Source: Sphingomonas sp. RIT328 (GTDB taxonomy: Bacteria; Pseudomonadota; Alphaproteobacteria; Sphingomonadales; Sphingomonadaceae). From it: a DNA stretch of 64,000 bases. The notes beneath the pieces are model-generated. The model had not been told where the DNA came from and did not search any database. It was given only the letters and a program-made list of their open reading frames with translations. Made by a program: the position numbers and the translations under genes. Below, one piece after another: positions 36,854 to 46,080 of the stretch; the first letter of the stretch is position 1; every line of letters begins with the position of its first letter. The stretch lies in assembly GCF_000632225.1 (NCBI RefSeq), contig NZ_JFYV01000009.1, forward strand, positions 34,257 through 98,256, written 5' to 3'.

Positions 36854-37579
36854 TCACCGACAGGCGCGCCAGCCGGCGGTGCGGTCGGCCTGATCGAGGT
36901 GCAGATGGTCGTGATGCGCGGCGTTATAGTCGGGGGACAGCGTCGTCGCGAACAGCCGGCAGGCGCCGTCGCGCACCTCGTGCAGGAAGGCCGCATCATC
37001 GCCGTCGCCGCGCCAGTCCCGCGCGACGGTGATGCGGCGGCCGTCGGCGAGGCGGAAGCCGGCGATATCGACCGCGTCGGCGGTGGCATGTTCGCTCCAC
37101 GTCCCTGCGTCGCGGCCATAGATGCGCCGGCACGCATAGCTGCCGAAATGGTCGATCGCGACGACGCGGCTGCCGAAGCGGCGCTGCGCGGCGGGTTGCA
37201 CCACCTGCCACTCCCATACGGTCAGCGCCGCGGCGACCGGGCAGGCGATGCCGAGCCCCGCCGGGCGATAGTCGATCGCGCGCGCGCCCCCGTCGGCGAA
37301 GCGCACCCCGTCGCGATAGCCGCACCGCCCCTCCTCACGCGGCGGCAGCACCCGATACCGCACCCCCGCCTGGTCGAGCAGCGCGCGGCATAGCGGAAAG
37401 TCACGCGTCAGGGCGGTGAGCTTGCGCCCCGTCGACAGCCCGACCGGCGCGGCGAGATCGAGCGGCGTCCACGGCAGATCCTCCGACCGCCCGCGCAGCA
37501 GCCCCCACAGCAGCAGCGCCGCGGCGGCGAGCGCGACGAGGAGCGCGAGGCCGCCGATCAGCCGGCGCAGCGCCCGCAT
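36854..37579 (-). CDS. Extensin-like C-terminal domain protein
   Basis: 241 residues from ATG 37579, which overlaps the stop of the NUDIX gene by one base (TGATG). One N-terminal membrane helix (about 6-28) anchors an extracytoplasmic extensin-like domain. That domain shows the metal-site pattern of the LAS-type peptidases: SEHATADAVDI (His...Asp) and a late HHDHLHLD. The four to six Cys residues (for example in FPLCRALL, GRCGYRDG, LGIACPVA and SYACRRIY) could form disulfides. The likely role is processing cell-wall peptides or another envelope polymer, not tested for this family. Confidence 0.85.
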   Translation of the reverse strand: MRALRRLIGGLALLVALAAAALLLWGLLRGRSEDLPWTPLDLAAPVGLSTGRKLTALTRDFPLCRALLDQAGVRYRVLPPREEGRCGYRDGVRFADGGARAIDYRPAGLGIACPVAAALTVWEWQVVQPAAQRRFGSRVVAIDHFGSYACRRIYGRDAGTWSEHATADAVDIAGFRLADGRRITVARDWRGDGDDAAFLHEVRDGACRLFATTLSPDYNAAHHDHLHLDQADRTAGWRACR

Positions 37580-38322
37580 CAGCCGCGCTGCACCTGCGAG
37601 ACGGGCTCTGCGGTGATCGGATAGCCGCAATCGTCCGGAATGCAGAGCCAGTCCTGACCGTCGCGCGTCTCGACGAAGGGCGTGATGGTGCGGACCGGGT
37701 GGCGCCGCGCCTGCGCGACCGCGGCATCATGGTCGGGGAACAGAGCAAGCCGTTCGAGCGTCCGCCGCGTCGGATAGATCAGCGTCACCGCGCCCGCATC
37801 CGCCTCGCGCAACACCGCCGCCGCGCTGCTCCAGCACAGCCGTACCGTCTCGGTGGCGTCGGCGCTCGCCGTCGCATCGGCGGGCGCGCGGGCCAGGAAG
37901 AACAGGGTGTCGAAGACGCGCACCGGTACGTGATCGGGCAACCAGCGCGCGAACGGCACCAGCGCCGCGAGATCGAGCGCGATGCCATAGTCGGAGAGGA
38001 TCGCGCCGAACGGCTCGCCGCCATGCAGGCGGCGGCGGATCGTCTTGACCACGGCGGGCGAGGGGGGCGGATCGAGCCCGATCGCCAGCCCCGCCTCCTC
38101 GATCGTCTCGCGGATCGCCGCGATCCGCGCCGCGCCGTCCGCGCCCGCGCCGATCGCCGCGGCCAGCGCTACGTCGCCCGGATCGATCCGCCCGCCGGGA
38201 AACACCATCGCGCCTCCGGCAAACGCCAGCGCACGCGCGCGTTCGACCATCAGCACGTCGGGCGGCGCGGCGTCGCGGTCGCGCAGCAGGATCAGTGTCG
38301 CGGCGGGGATCGGATCGGTCAT
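37579..38322 (-). CDS. NUDIX hydrolase family protein
   Basis: 247 residues. The N-terminal third contains the NUDIX region, with GGRIDPGD and the catalytic helix IRETIEEAGL. The gap between GG and RE is longer than in the standard GX5EX7REUXEEXGU box because of an insertion, a variant seen in NUDT19-like members. It probably hydrolyses a nucleoside diphosphate derivative or CoA ester. The stop overlaps the start of the extensin-like gene by one base, so the two are coupled despite unrelated predicted roles. Confidence 0.87.
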   Translation of the reverse strand: MTDPIPAATLILLRDRDAAPPDVLMVERARALAFAGGAMVFPGGRIDPGDVALAAAIGAGADGAARIAAIRETIEEAGLAIGLDPPPSPAVVKTIRRRLHGGEPFGAILSDYGIALDLAALVPFARWLPDHVPVRVFDTLFFLARAPADATASADATETVRLCWSSAAAVLREADAGAVTLIYPTRRTLERLALFPDHDAAVAQARRHPVRTITPFVETRDGQDWLCIPDDCGYPITAEPVSQVQRG

Positions 38323-38381
38323 CGCACGCAGAACGTCTCAGCGGCGGCGATGGAAGCACAAGGCGGAAGATGGGGGTGCGG

Positions 38382-38457
38382 TGGTGGAGCTGAGGGGAAT
38401 CGAACCCCTGACCTCTGCAGTGCGATTGCAGCGCTCTCCCATCTGAGCTACAGCCCC
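38382..38457 (-). tRNA. tRNA-Ala (anticodon CGC)
   Basis: Read on the minus strand, the 76 bases fold into a full cloverleaf: acceptor GGGGCTG/CAGCTCC, D-arm GCTC..GAGC, anticodon stem CTGCA/TGCAG around the loop ATCGCAC (anticodon CGC), T-arm AGGGG-TTCGATT-CCCCT. The acceptor has the G3-U70 pair that marks alanine tRNAs. The 3' CCA is encoded. It reads GCG codons, which suits a GC-rich genome. Confidence 0.97.
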
Positions 38458-38637
38458 GCACCCCGGCTCGGGACCAGCCCGAGAGCGACGCCATTAGCCG
38501 CACGATCCGGGCGATGCAACAGCCGCTTGCGCCTGCTGCCAAAAAATCCCCCGGGGCGTGTGGGCGCCCGCGTTTCCGATGCTGCGGCAGGCCGATGGCT
38601 GGTTGCGACGCAAAGCCGTTACGCGGCGCTAACAGTC

Positions 38638-38662
38638 GGAACGAAGGGCCATTTTAATCTTT
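38638..38662 (+). promoter_or_regulatory. Possible EcfG-type stress promoter (one mismatch)
   Basis: GGAAC at 38638-38642 is followed after 16 bases by CTTT (38659), one mismatch from CGTT. It lies 96 bases before the ATG of the Gly/Tyr-rich DUF2171 protein. The surrounding sequence (ATTTTAATCTTTATTTC) is unusually AT-rich for this genome, as promoters often are. Confidence 0.45.
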
Positions 38663-38737
38663 ATTTCGATCAGGAGCACGGTCGCGCAGCAACGACGCGG
38701 TCGGCACCCGCAGGAGCTTTTGTCGAAGGAGACGATC

Positions 38738-39955
38738 ATGGTCTACGAACGCAATACCCGAGGCGACGCGCACGGCGACGATTACAACAGCGGCGGCAAT
38801 CAGGGCTACGGCCGCGATTACACCTATTCGAGCGCACGCGACTATCAGGCCGCGGGGCGGTACGGCAATGACGGCCGGAACGATCGTCAGGACTATGGCG
38901 CACGCGACTATGGCAACCAGCGGTACGGCCAGCGCGACCAGTCCTATGGCGGCGGGCGCGGTTATGACGGTGATCGCGGCTATGAGGGCGGACGCGGCGG
39001 CTATGGCGCCTCGGGCAACGACTATGGTCGCAGCAACTACGGGCGCAGCAGCTACGGCCAGGACGACCGCTACGGCCAGGATCGCTCCGACAATCGCAAC
39101 CGCTACGGCGCCGATGCGGGCCAGTATCGCGGCAGCGAGCAGGAATATCACGGCAGCTACGGCAGCGGCAGCCGCCGGTTCGAGGATTTCGGGTCGCACC
39201 GTCACGACGACGACGACAATTACCGCGATCGCAACCGCAACGCCGGCGGCCGCGGCCAGCCGGGCTATGGCCGCCAGCCGCAGGGCTATGATTACGAAGA
39301 CCGCGGCTTCCTGGCGCGTGCCGGGGACGAGGTCCGCTCGTGGTTCGGGGATGAGGACGCCGAGCGTCGCCGCGAGTTCGATTCGCGCCAGGATCAGCAA
39401 GCCAACCATGATCGCGACAACGATTATCATAGCTGGCGCCGTGGCCAGATCGACGCGCTCGACCGTGATTACCACGAGTATCGCCAGGAAAACCGTACCA
39501 AGTTCGAAAACGAGTTCAGCTCGTGGCGTTCGAACCGTCAGACGCAGCGTGACTCGCTCAACAAGGTCGAGGAGCATATGGACGTCGTCGGCTCGGACGG
39601 CGAGCATGTCGGCACCGTCGACAAGGTGCGCGGCGATCGCATCATCCTGACCAAGAACGATGTCGATGCCGGCGGCCGCCACCATTCGATCCCGTCGAAC
39701 TGGCTGCAGAGCGTCGATGGCAAGGTGACGCTGAGCAAGACAGCTGCCGAGGCGAAGAAAGCGTGGCGCGACGAGGAGCGTAGCCAGGCGATGTTCGGCG
39801 AGGACCAGTCGCGTCGCGAGCCCTATGCGAATACGCGATCGTCCAACCCGACGTCGAACACGCAGTCGACCGCCACGGGCAGCACGAGCACCAGCACGAG
39901 CAGCACCGACGGCGACGGCAAGACGCTCAACAAGAGCTTCTCGGGCACCTACTGA
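38738..39955 (+). CDS. DUF2171 protein with long Gly/Tyr/Arg-rich low-complexity region
   Basis: 405 residues from ATG 38738, with AAGGAGA seven bases upstream; an ATG-less longer frame is rejected. Residues ~5-190 are low complexity, rich in Gly, Tyr, Arg, Asp, Asn and Ser with repeated YG, RG and GR pairs. A short motif, SWFGDEDAERRREFD (about 205-219), follows, then a charged helix and a C-terminal DUF2171 domain (HMDVVGSDGEHVGTVDKV... SIPSNWL, about 289-333). The tail is Ser/Thr-rich. The Gly/Tyr/Arg composition resembles eukaryotic condensate-forming proteins. DUF2171 is a small beta domain found in PRC-barrel-like stress proteins. A possible EcfG promoter fits a stress role. Confidence 0.85.
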   Translation: MVYERNTRGDAHGDDYNSGGNQGYGRDYTYSSARDYQAAGRYGNDGRNDRQDYGARDYGNQRYGQRDQSYGGGRGYDGDRGYEGGRGGYGASGNDYGRSNYGRSSYGQDDRYGQDRSDNRNRYGADAGQYRGSEQEYHGSYGSGSRRFEDFGSHRHDDDDNYRDRNRNAGGRGQPGYGRQPQGYDYEDRGFLARAGDEVRSWFGDEDAERRREFDSRQDQQANHDRDNDYHSWRRGQIDALDRDYHEYRQENRTKFENEFSSWRSNRQTQRDSLNKVEEHMDVVGSDGEHVGTVDKVRGDRIILTKNDVDAGGRHHSIPSNWLQSVDGKVTLSKTAAEAKKAWRDEERSQAMFGEDQSRREPYANTRSSNPTSNTQSTATGSTSTSTSSTDGDGKTLNKSFSGTY

Positions 39956-39977
39956 GCCCGAGCGACCGTCACGCGAA

Positions 39978-40002
39978 GGCCCGGGCATGTCCCGGGCCTT
40001 TT
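39978..40002 (+). terminator. Rho-independent terminator after the DUF2171 gene
   Basis: GGCCCGGG and CCCGGGCC form a perfect 8-bp stem with a 5-base loop, directly followed by TTTT. It lies 22 bases after the stop codon. Confidence 0.85.
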
Positions 40003-40070
40003 GCGTTGCGGTGGACAGGGGATCGGCGCAACCCGATCCCCCTTCATCACCAGCAACGGAGATTGATACG

Positions 40071-41060
40071 ATGGCACGTGCATGGAGCCTGACTTCCCGG
40101 CCCGAGGGGCTGCCGAGCGACGAGCATTTCGCCCTGATCGACCTGCCGCAGCGCGATCTTGCCGAGGGCGAGGTGCGCATCGCCAATCAATGGCTGTCGG
40201 TCGATCCCTATATGCGCGGCCGGATGAACGACGTGAAAAGCTACACGCCGCCGTTCGCGCTCGGCAAGCCGATGGAAGGCGGTGCGATCGGCACGGTCAC
40301 CGAAAGCCGGTCGGAGCGGTTCAAGCCCGGCGATGCCGTCCAGCATTTCGCCGGCTGGCGCGACGAGGCGGTGCTGCCCGAGTCGCAGGTCCAGCCACTG
40401 CCCGAGCTCGACGTCGATCCGCAGGCGTTTCTCGGCCAGCTCGGCATGCCGGGGATGACCGCCTATTTCGGGCTGCTCGAGGTCGCGCAGGCGAAGGAGG
40501 GCGATACCGTCTTCGTCTCCGCCGCGGCGGGTGCGGTCGGATCGACGGTGGTGCAGATCGCCAAGGCCAAGGGCTGTCACGTCATCGGCTCGGCCGGCGG
40601 CGCGGAGAAATGCGCCTGGGTCCAGTCGCTCGGCGCGGATGCGGTGATCGACTATAAGAGCGGCACGCCGGTGGTGAAGGCGCTTGGCGAGGTCGCGCGC
40701 AACGGCATCGACGTCTATTTCGACAATGTCGGCGGCGATCATCTCGATGCGGCGCTGGCGCACGCCAATCTCCGCGCGCGCTTCGCGATCTGCGGGATGA
40801 TCGACGTCTACAACAGCAGCAAGCCGACCGCATTGCGCTACCTCGCCCGTCTGATCGGCAATCGCATCCGCATCCAAGGCTTCATCGTCAGCGACTTCAC
40901 CGATCGTGCCGCCGATTTCTATCGCGACATGGGCGGCTGGCTCAAGGAAGACCGGCTCAAGCGTCACGAGACGGTGATCGACGGCCTCGACCATATGCCA
41001 GAGGCATTCCTCGGCCTCTTCTCGGGCGGCAATACCGGCAAGATGCTGGTCAAGGTGTAA
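40071..41060 (+). CDS. NADP-dependent medium-chain oxidoreductase (zinc-independent)
   Basis: 329 residues from ATG 40071, with CGGAGA upstream. It belongs to the MDR superfamily subgroup that includes leukotriene B4 12-hydroxydehydrogenase/curcumin reductase (CurA-like). Recognizable are the substrate-domain start and LSVDPYMRGRM, the nucleotide-binding loop AAAGAVGSTVVQIAKAKG, and GIDVYFDNVGGDHLD. It lacks the zinc ligands of alcohol dehydrogenases. It probably reduces alpha,beta-unsaturated ketones or aldehydes with NADPH. The 3' end overlaps the convergent frameshifted gene by 11 bases. Confidence 0.9.
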   Translation: MARAWSLTSRPEGLPSDEHFALIDLPQRDLAEGEVRIANQWLSVDPYMRGRMNDVKSYTPPFALGKPMEGGAIGTVTESRSERFKPGDAVQHFAGWRDEAVLPESQVQPLPELDVDPQAFLGQLGMPGMTAYFGLLEVAQAKEGDTVFVSAAAGAVGSTVVQIAKAKGCHVIGSAGGAEKCAWVQSLGADAVIDYKSGTPVVKALGEVARNGIDVYFDNVGGDHLDAALAHANLRARFAICGMIDVYNSSKPTALRYLARLIGNRIRIQGFIVSDFTDRAADFYRDMGGWLKEDRLKRHETVIDGLDHMPEAFLGLFSGGNTGKMLVKV

Positions 41061-42773
41061 CCCGCGACCAGGGCGGCCGCGCGCGAACGTCGAGCCGGCA
41101 GAGCCCGCGCAGGCGATGGCGCTGCGCATAGCGGCGGGCCCGCGCGTCGTAATCGGCGGCGCGCGGCTCCGCGAAACCCCAGTCGGGCGGGTGGAGGGTC
41201 GAAAACCCGTTGATCGTCGGCCCCCGCCACAGTTCGGCGAGCAGCATCGCATCGACATTGTGCGGGTAGCGGGCGTGCAACTCGCGGCTGATGTAGAGCG
41301 GCTCGGTCGGGCGGGTGGCGACGACGTAGAAGCTGGCGCAACCGGGGGGTGGCGGCGGGATATGCATCAGCGCGGCGCGCTGCTCGGCGCGGCTGAGCTG
41401 CGCCGGCGTCTCGGCGCTGAGATTCTCGGCGACGAGCAGCGCGGCGAGCCCTGTCGCGAGCCACGGTCGGCGGCGGAACAGCCGCCGCGCCCGCTGCCGC
41501 CAGACCGCGGCGGCGATCAGCAGCAAGGGCAGCGTCAGCCACAATTGGTAGCGCGAGATCGTCCGCAGGCCCTTGGCGCCGGGGACGAGGTGGAAGACCA
41601 GCAGCCACGGCGAGGCCTTCCAGAGTTGTATCGTCAACAGCCAGGCGACGAGCATCGCCAGGGCGAAGGCGCGCAGCGTCGCAGGCGCCGGACGGCAGCC
41701 GTCGATCCGCCGCGTCGCGACGATCCGCCATGCGGCGAGCAGCGCCAGCGCGGAGAACAGCAGCGGAAACCCCGCCTCATGTTCGCCGCCGAGCACACGG
41801 CCGGGGAGGGCCGGATCGTCGGGAAGCAGGCGGTGGACGAGCACGAACAGGGGCAGGAACAGCCATCCCCAGACGATATTGCCCGGACCGACGTTGATCA
41901 TGTCGATCACCGGCGTCACCAGATAGCCGAGCATATCGTCGACCGCCTCGCCGCCCGTCTCGCGCACCTTGGGCAGATACAGCCGCAGGAAGGGCAGGAT
42001 CGCGACCGCGAACGTCGCCACGCCGGCGAGGATCGTCCCGGCATGCCGGCGGAGCAGGGCGATCCAGTCAGCGGGCCGCCACGTCCGCGTCACCACCGCC
42101 CAGCAGGCGAGATAAAGACAAGCGGAGAAGAGCGTGAACCACGCCATGTAAAAGAGGTGAGCAGCCATGCGGCGAGCAGCAGCGCGAGCCCCATGGCGGC
42201 GAACCGGGCCCGCGTCGGCCGACCGGCCTGCTCGGCGCGGACGGTGGCGATCGCGAGCATCATCGCGACGGGCTGCAAGGCGACGCTCTGCAACTGGGCA
42301 TGGACCGCTTGCAGCGTGATATTGCTCGCGACCGTCCAGAGCAGCGCCACCGCCAGCCCGGTGCGTTGCCCCCAGCCGAGACTGCGCGCGACGAGGGCGT
42401 ACGCCGCAGCGAAGCCGATCGTCTTGAAGGTGAGGATGTTGAGCGTGTCGGCGTGGAACGGGTCGGCGATCAGCCGCCAGCCGCTGTAGACGAGGCCGTA
42501 GAGCAGATAGCCGTCGTTATAGCCGAGCGTCGCGTGATAGGGATGGAAGTAGAAGCTGGTGTCCCAGGCGGCGACACCGGCGAGAACGTTGCGCCAATGT
42601 TCGAGGATTGCGATTTGGATGATCGCATCGCCGCGCTCGCCGAAGCCCAGATCGAAACCGCTGACCAGCGCAGACCGGCAGAAGAGCGCGATCGCCACGA
42701 CATAGACGAGCAGGACGGCGGCCGACCGGACGACCATGCGGGGGCGGTCGGCGACAGGGGGCGACTGGAACAT
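41050..42773 (-). pseudogene. Multi-pass membrane protein (GT-C/YfhO-like), frameshifted
   Basis: Two overlapping frames together make one ~560-residue membrane protein. The first (42773 to ~42140) carries a long series of helices and ends ...AAWLLTSF. The second frame continues YMAWFTLFSACLYLA without a gap if one T is added in the TTTT at about 42150. The protein begins with a periplasmic-loop motif (DTSFYFHPYHATLGYNDG) of the kind seen in membrane glycosyltransferases of GT-C fold, and ends in a soluble domain. Either the gene is inactivated, the assembly lost one base in a short T-run, or ribosomes slip back one base. ATG 42773 is the start. Confidence 0.7.
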
Positions 42774-42851
42774 GCCGCAGGATCGTATACCGCGGCAGCC
42801 ATTGTGTCCAATTCAGACATTATATAGCGAAGTCAAGACGTTCGCCGGGTT

Positions 42852-42882
42852 CCTTCCCCGTCCGGCGCGCGGACGGGGAAGG
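42852..42882. terminator. Strong hairpin downstream of rne
   Basis: CCTTCCCCGTCCG and CGGACGGGGAAGG form a perfect 13-bp stem with a 5-base loop, 8 bases beyond the stop of rne on the minus strand. It separates rne from the frameshifted membrane gene. No good T-run follows on the minus strand. Confidence 0.7.
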
Positions 42883-42890
42883 GGCAGGGC

Positions 42891-45602
42891 TCAGGCGCCG
42901 AAGGTGCGCTGCCACCAGCCGCGGCGCGGGGTCTCGCCACCGGCGTCGGTCGCGGCGTCGTCCGCTTCCGCAGGCTCTGCGGCGGCTTCGGGTTCGGCCG
43001 GGGCGGGCGCGGCCGTCTCGATCGCCGGTGCGGCCTCTTCGGTCGCCGCCTTGCGGGTGCGGCGACGCTTCGGCTTCTCCTCGGAAGCCACCTCGGCGAC
43101 GGGGGCCGGCTCTGCCGCCTCGGCGACCGGCGCGTCGGCCTTCTTCTTGCGCGTGCGCTTCGGCTTGGCTTCGGCGAGCGGCTCGGCCGGCGCGGCCGGC
43201 GCCGCCTCGACCGGCTCGGCGGCGGCCGGCGTCTCGACGCTCTCGGCAGCCGGAGCGGCGGCACGGGCGCGCGGACGGCGGCGGGTTTTGGGCGCTTCGA
43301 CCGGCGTCGCATCCCCGACGGCGGCAGGCTCGGGCGCATCGAGGCCGGTGATCACCGGGCCGGCATCCGCCGCCTCGACGATCGGCTCGAGATCGGCCGG
43401 CGGCAGATCGGCTTCGGCGCCACCGTCGGCCTCCTCCGTCGCGACGACGTCACCGGCGGCGTCCTGACGACGGCCACCGCGGCGACCGCGACGGCCGCGG
43501 CGACGGCGACCCTCGCCCTCGGCACGCTCGCCCGACTCGACCGGTGCTTCGGCGTCGCCATCGGCTTCGGCATCGGCCTCGACCGGCTCGGCTTCGGCTT
43601 CGCCGTCGACCGACTCGGTGTCGAGCGCGGCTTCGTCCTGCGACGTCTCGCCATTCTCGTCCTTGCGACCGCGACGCCCGCGCCGACGGCGGCGGCGACC
43701 CCGACGGCCTTCGCCGTCGTCATCGCTGCGCTCCTCGCGCTGTTCCGACCGGCGACCGCCCTCGCGACGCGGCTCCGCCTCGGCCTCGACGACCTCTTCC
43801 TCATCCTCCTCGTCCTCGATCTCCTCGGGGACGTCGTCATAGTCTTCCTCGACCAGCGCCTCGATCTTGGGCGCATAGGCGGGCGGCGGGCCGGATGCCT
43901 CGACCGACATGCGCGCGCCCTCCTCCTCGCGATCGGGGATGATCTCGACCTGGACGCCGTAGCGATCCTCGATCTCGGCGATATCGGCGCGCTTGCGGTT
44001 GAGCACGTAGATCGTCGCTTCCTGGCTGGCGCGCAGCGTCAGCAGCGAACCGCGACCGCGCGCCGCCTCTTCCTCGATCAGGCGCAGCGCCGACAGGCCC
44101 GCCGACGAGGCGGTGCGGACGAGCCCGGTGCCCTCGCAATGCGGGCAGGCGCGCGTCGACGCTTCGAGCACGCCGGTGCGCAGCCGCTGGCGGCTCATCT
44201 CCATCAGGCCGAAGGACGAGATGCGGCCGACCTGGATGCGGGCGCGATCGTCCTTGAGCGCCTCCTTCATCGCCTTCTCGACCTTCCGGACATTGGAATT
44301 GTTGTCCATGTCGATGAAGTCGATGACGACGAGCCCGGCCATGTCGCGCAGCCGCAGCTGGCGCGCGATCTCCTGCGCCGCCTCGAGGTTGGTCGCGGTC
44401 GCGGTCTGCTCGATATTATGCTCGCGCGTCGAGCGGCCGGAGTTGATGTCGATCGACACCAGCGCCTCGGTCGGGTTGATGACCAGATAGCCGCCCGATT
44501 TGAGCTGCACCACCGGATGGTACATCGCGGCGAGCTGATCCTCGACATGTGCGCGCTGGAACAGCGGCACCGCGTCGGCATATTGCCGGACGCGCCGCGC
44601 GTGGCTCGGCATCAGCAGCTTCATGAAGTCCTTGGCGTGGCGGAAGCCCTCCTCGCCCTCGACGATCACCTCGTCGATGTCCTTGTTGTAGATGTCGCGG
44701 ATCGCGCGCTTGATCAGGTCGCTGTCGCCATAGATCAGCGCCGGCGCCGACGAGCCCAGGGTCGCGTCGCGGATGCCGTCCCACAGCCGCGCCAGGTAAT
44801 CGAAGTCGCGCTTGATCTCGACCTTGGTGCGCTGCAGCCCGGCGGTGCGGACGATGCAGCCCATCGACGGCGGCAACTGCATGTCCGCCATGATCGACTT
44901 GAGGCGCTTGCGGTCCGACGCGTTGCTGATCTTGCGGCTGATGCCGCCGCCGTGCGACGTATTGGGCATCAGCACGCAATAGCGGCCGGCGAGGCTGAGA
45001 TAGGTGGTCAGCGCCGCACCCTTGTTGCCGCGCTCTTCCTTGACGACCTGGACGAGCAGCACCTGACGGCGGCGGATCACGTCCTGGATCTTGTAGCGGC
45101 GGCGCAGGTTCATGCGGCGCTGGCGCAGCGCCTCGACCTCCTCGTCGTTCGCGGTGCGCGGCTTCTTCGACGTGCCGTCGGGCGTGCCTTCGTCGGTGCC
45201 CGCCTCGTCATGATCGGCGTCGTCGTGATCGTCGTAATCGTCGCCCTCGTCGTGATCGTCGCCCTCGGCGTCGTCGTCGTCATGCTCGGCGCGCAGCGCG
45301 GCTTCCTCGGCGGCATGCTCCGCCTCCTCGCGCAGCAGCGCGTCGCGATCCTCCTTGGGGATCTGATAATAATCCGGGTGGATTTCGCTGAAGGCGAGGA
45401 AGCCGTGGCGGTTGCCGCCGTAATCGACGAACGCCGCCTGCAGCGACGGTTCGACGCGCGTCACCTTGGCGAGATAGATGTTACCCTTGAGCTGCTTGCG
45501 CTCGGCGCTCTCGAAGTCGAATTCCTCGATGCGGTTATTCTTGACGACGGCGACCCGGGTTTCCTCCCGGTGGCGTGCGTCGATCAGCATACGCGTGGTC
45601 AT
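42891..45602 (-). CDS. rne: Ribonuclease E
   Basis: 903 residues from ATG 45602, with GGAGA eight bases upstream. Homologous sequence starts there (MTTRMLIDARHREETRVAVV). It has an S1 RNA-binding domain interrupted by a long acidic insertion (about residues 101-150, mostly Asp, Glu and His), the 5'-sensor region, the DNase I-like catalytic part with the Asp residues of DFIDMDNNSN, and the zinc-link ACPHC. The C-terminal ~280 residues are disordered, with acidic and Arg-rich patches that in relatives bind degradosome partners and RNA. It starts decay of most mRNAs and processes rRNA and tRNA. Confidence 0.96.
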   Translation of the reverse strand: MTTRMLIDARHREETRVAVVKNNRIEEFDFESAERKQLKGNIYLAKVTRVEPSLQAAFVDYGGNRHGFLAFSEIHPDYYQIPKEDRDALLREEAEHAAEEAALRAEHDDDDAEGDDHDEGDDYDDHDDADHDEAGTDEGTPDGTSKKPRTANDEEVEALRQRRMNLRRRYKIQDVIRRRQVLLVQVVKEERGNKGAALTTYLSLAGRYCVLMPNTSHGGGISRKISNASDRKRLKSIMADMQLPPSMGCIVRTAGLQRTKVEIKRDFDYLARLWDGIRDATLGSSAPALIYGDSDLIKRAIRDIYNKDIDEVIVEGEEGFRHAKDFMKLLMPSHARRVRQYADAVPLFQRAHVEDQLAAMYHPVVQLKSGGYLVINPTEALVSIDINSGRSTREHNIEQTATATNLEAAQEIARQLRLRDMAGLVVIDFIDMDNNSNVRKVEKAMKEALKDDRARIQVGRISSFGLMEMSRQRLRTGVLEASTRACPHCEGTGLVRTASSAGLSALRLIEEEAARGRGSLLTLRASQEATIYVLNRKRADIAEIEDRYGVQVEIIPDREEEGARMSVEASGPPPAYAPKIEALVEEDYDDVPEEIEDEEDEEEVVEAEAEPRREGGRRSEQREERSDDDGEGRRGRRRRRRGRRGRKDENGETSQDEAALDTESVDGEAEAEPVEADAEADGDAEAPVESGERAEGEGRRRRGRRGRRGGRRQDAAGDVVATEEADGGAEADLPPADLEPIVEAADAGPVITGLDAPEPAAVGDATPVEAPKTRRRPRARAAAPAAESVETPAAAEPVEAAPAAPAEPLAEAKPKRTRKKKADAPVAEAAEPAPVAEVASEEKPKRRRTRKAATEEAAPAIETAAPAPAEPEAAAEPAEADDAATDAGGETPRRGWWQRTFGA

Positions 45603-46080
45603 TGAACGGTCTCCGCGCGCGTGGCGCTCCTGCGGACGGTCCTGAAAGGAATAAGCCGGAGGGCGCGCTTGCGCGTTGATAGGTGGCGCCGGGCGGACCG
45701 GCGCGGGATGGTGAGAATGCGTCTGCTCGCCGCGCATGTCGGGGGGCACGGCCCTCCCACACATCCGACACGCCGCCGGCCGGAGCCGGGCGGTGTCGAA
45801 CGTTGAGAAAATGCGTCATGCGAGCGTCAACCTGGTTAAAACCGCGCCAGGACGGCGCGGCGACCGATGCGTCGCTTGCACGAATGAAGCGCGACGCATG
45901 GGTGCAGTCGGTTGGTAGCATTGCGCTTCTCGTATCGCAACTGGCACGAATTGGCCGCACTCTGCGGCAAGATCATGCCGAATGGCGGCTTAACCTTGCC
46001 GGGCAACCCGGTGTTGGCAGGCGGCGGCGTACCGATCGGGTTCAGGCGACGGCCAGATACCGTCGGCCAAGGAATTCGTC
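45603..46080. other. Intergenic region between rne and the amidase gene, with hairpins
   Basis: The 478-base gap between the divergent rne and amidase genes has no convincing gene. It holds two hairpins: CCGCGCC/GGCGCGG (45842-45860) and ATGCGTCGC/GCGACGCAT (45867-45899). Both could lie in a long rne leader. RNase E leaders fold into structures used for autoregulation in E. coli, so this is a reasonable place to look for the same here. I could not identify the promoters with confidence. Confidence 0.45.

Noticed and set aside
42820..42835. TATAAT-like sequence upstream of the frameshifted membrane gene
   Set aside because: The adjacent TTGAC lies only 6 bases from it, so they cannot form a normal promoter pair.
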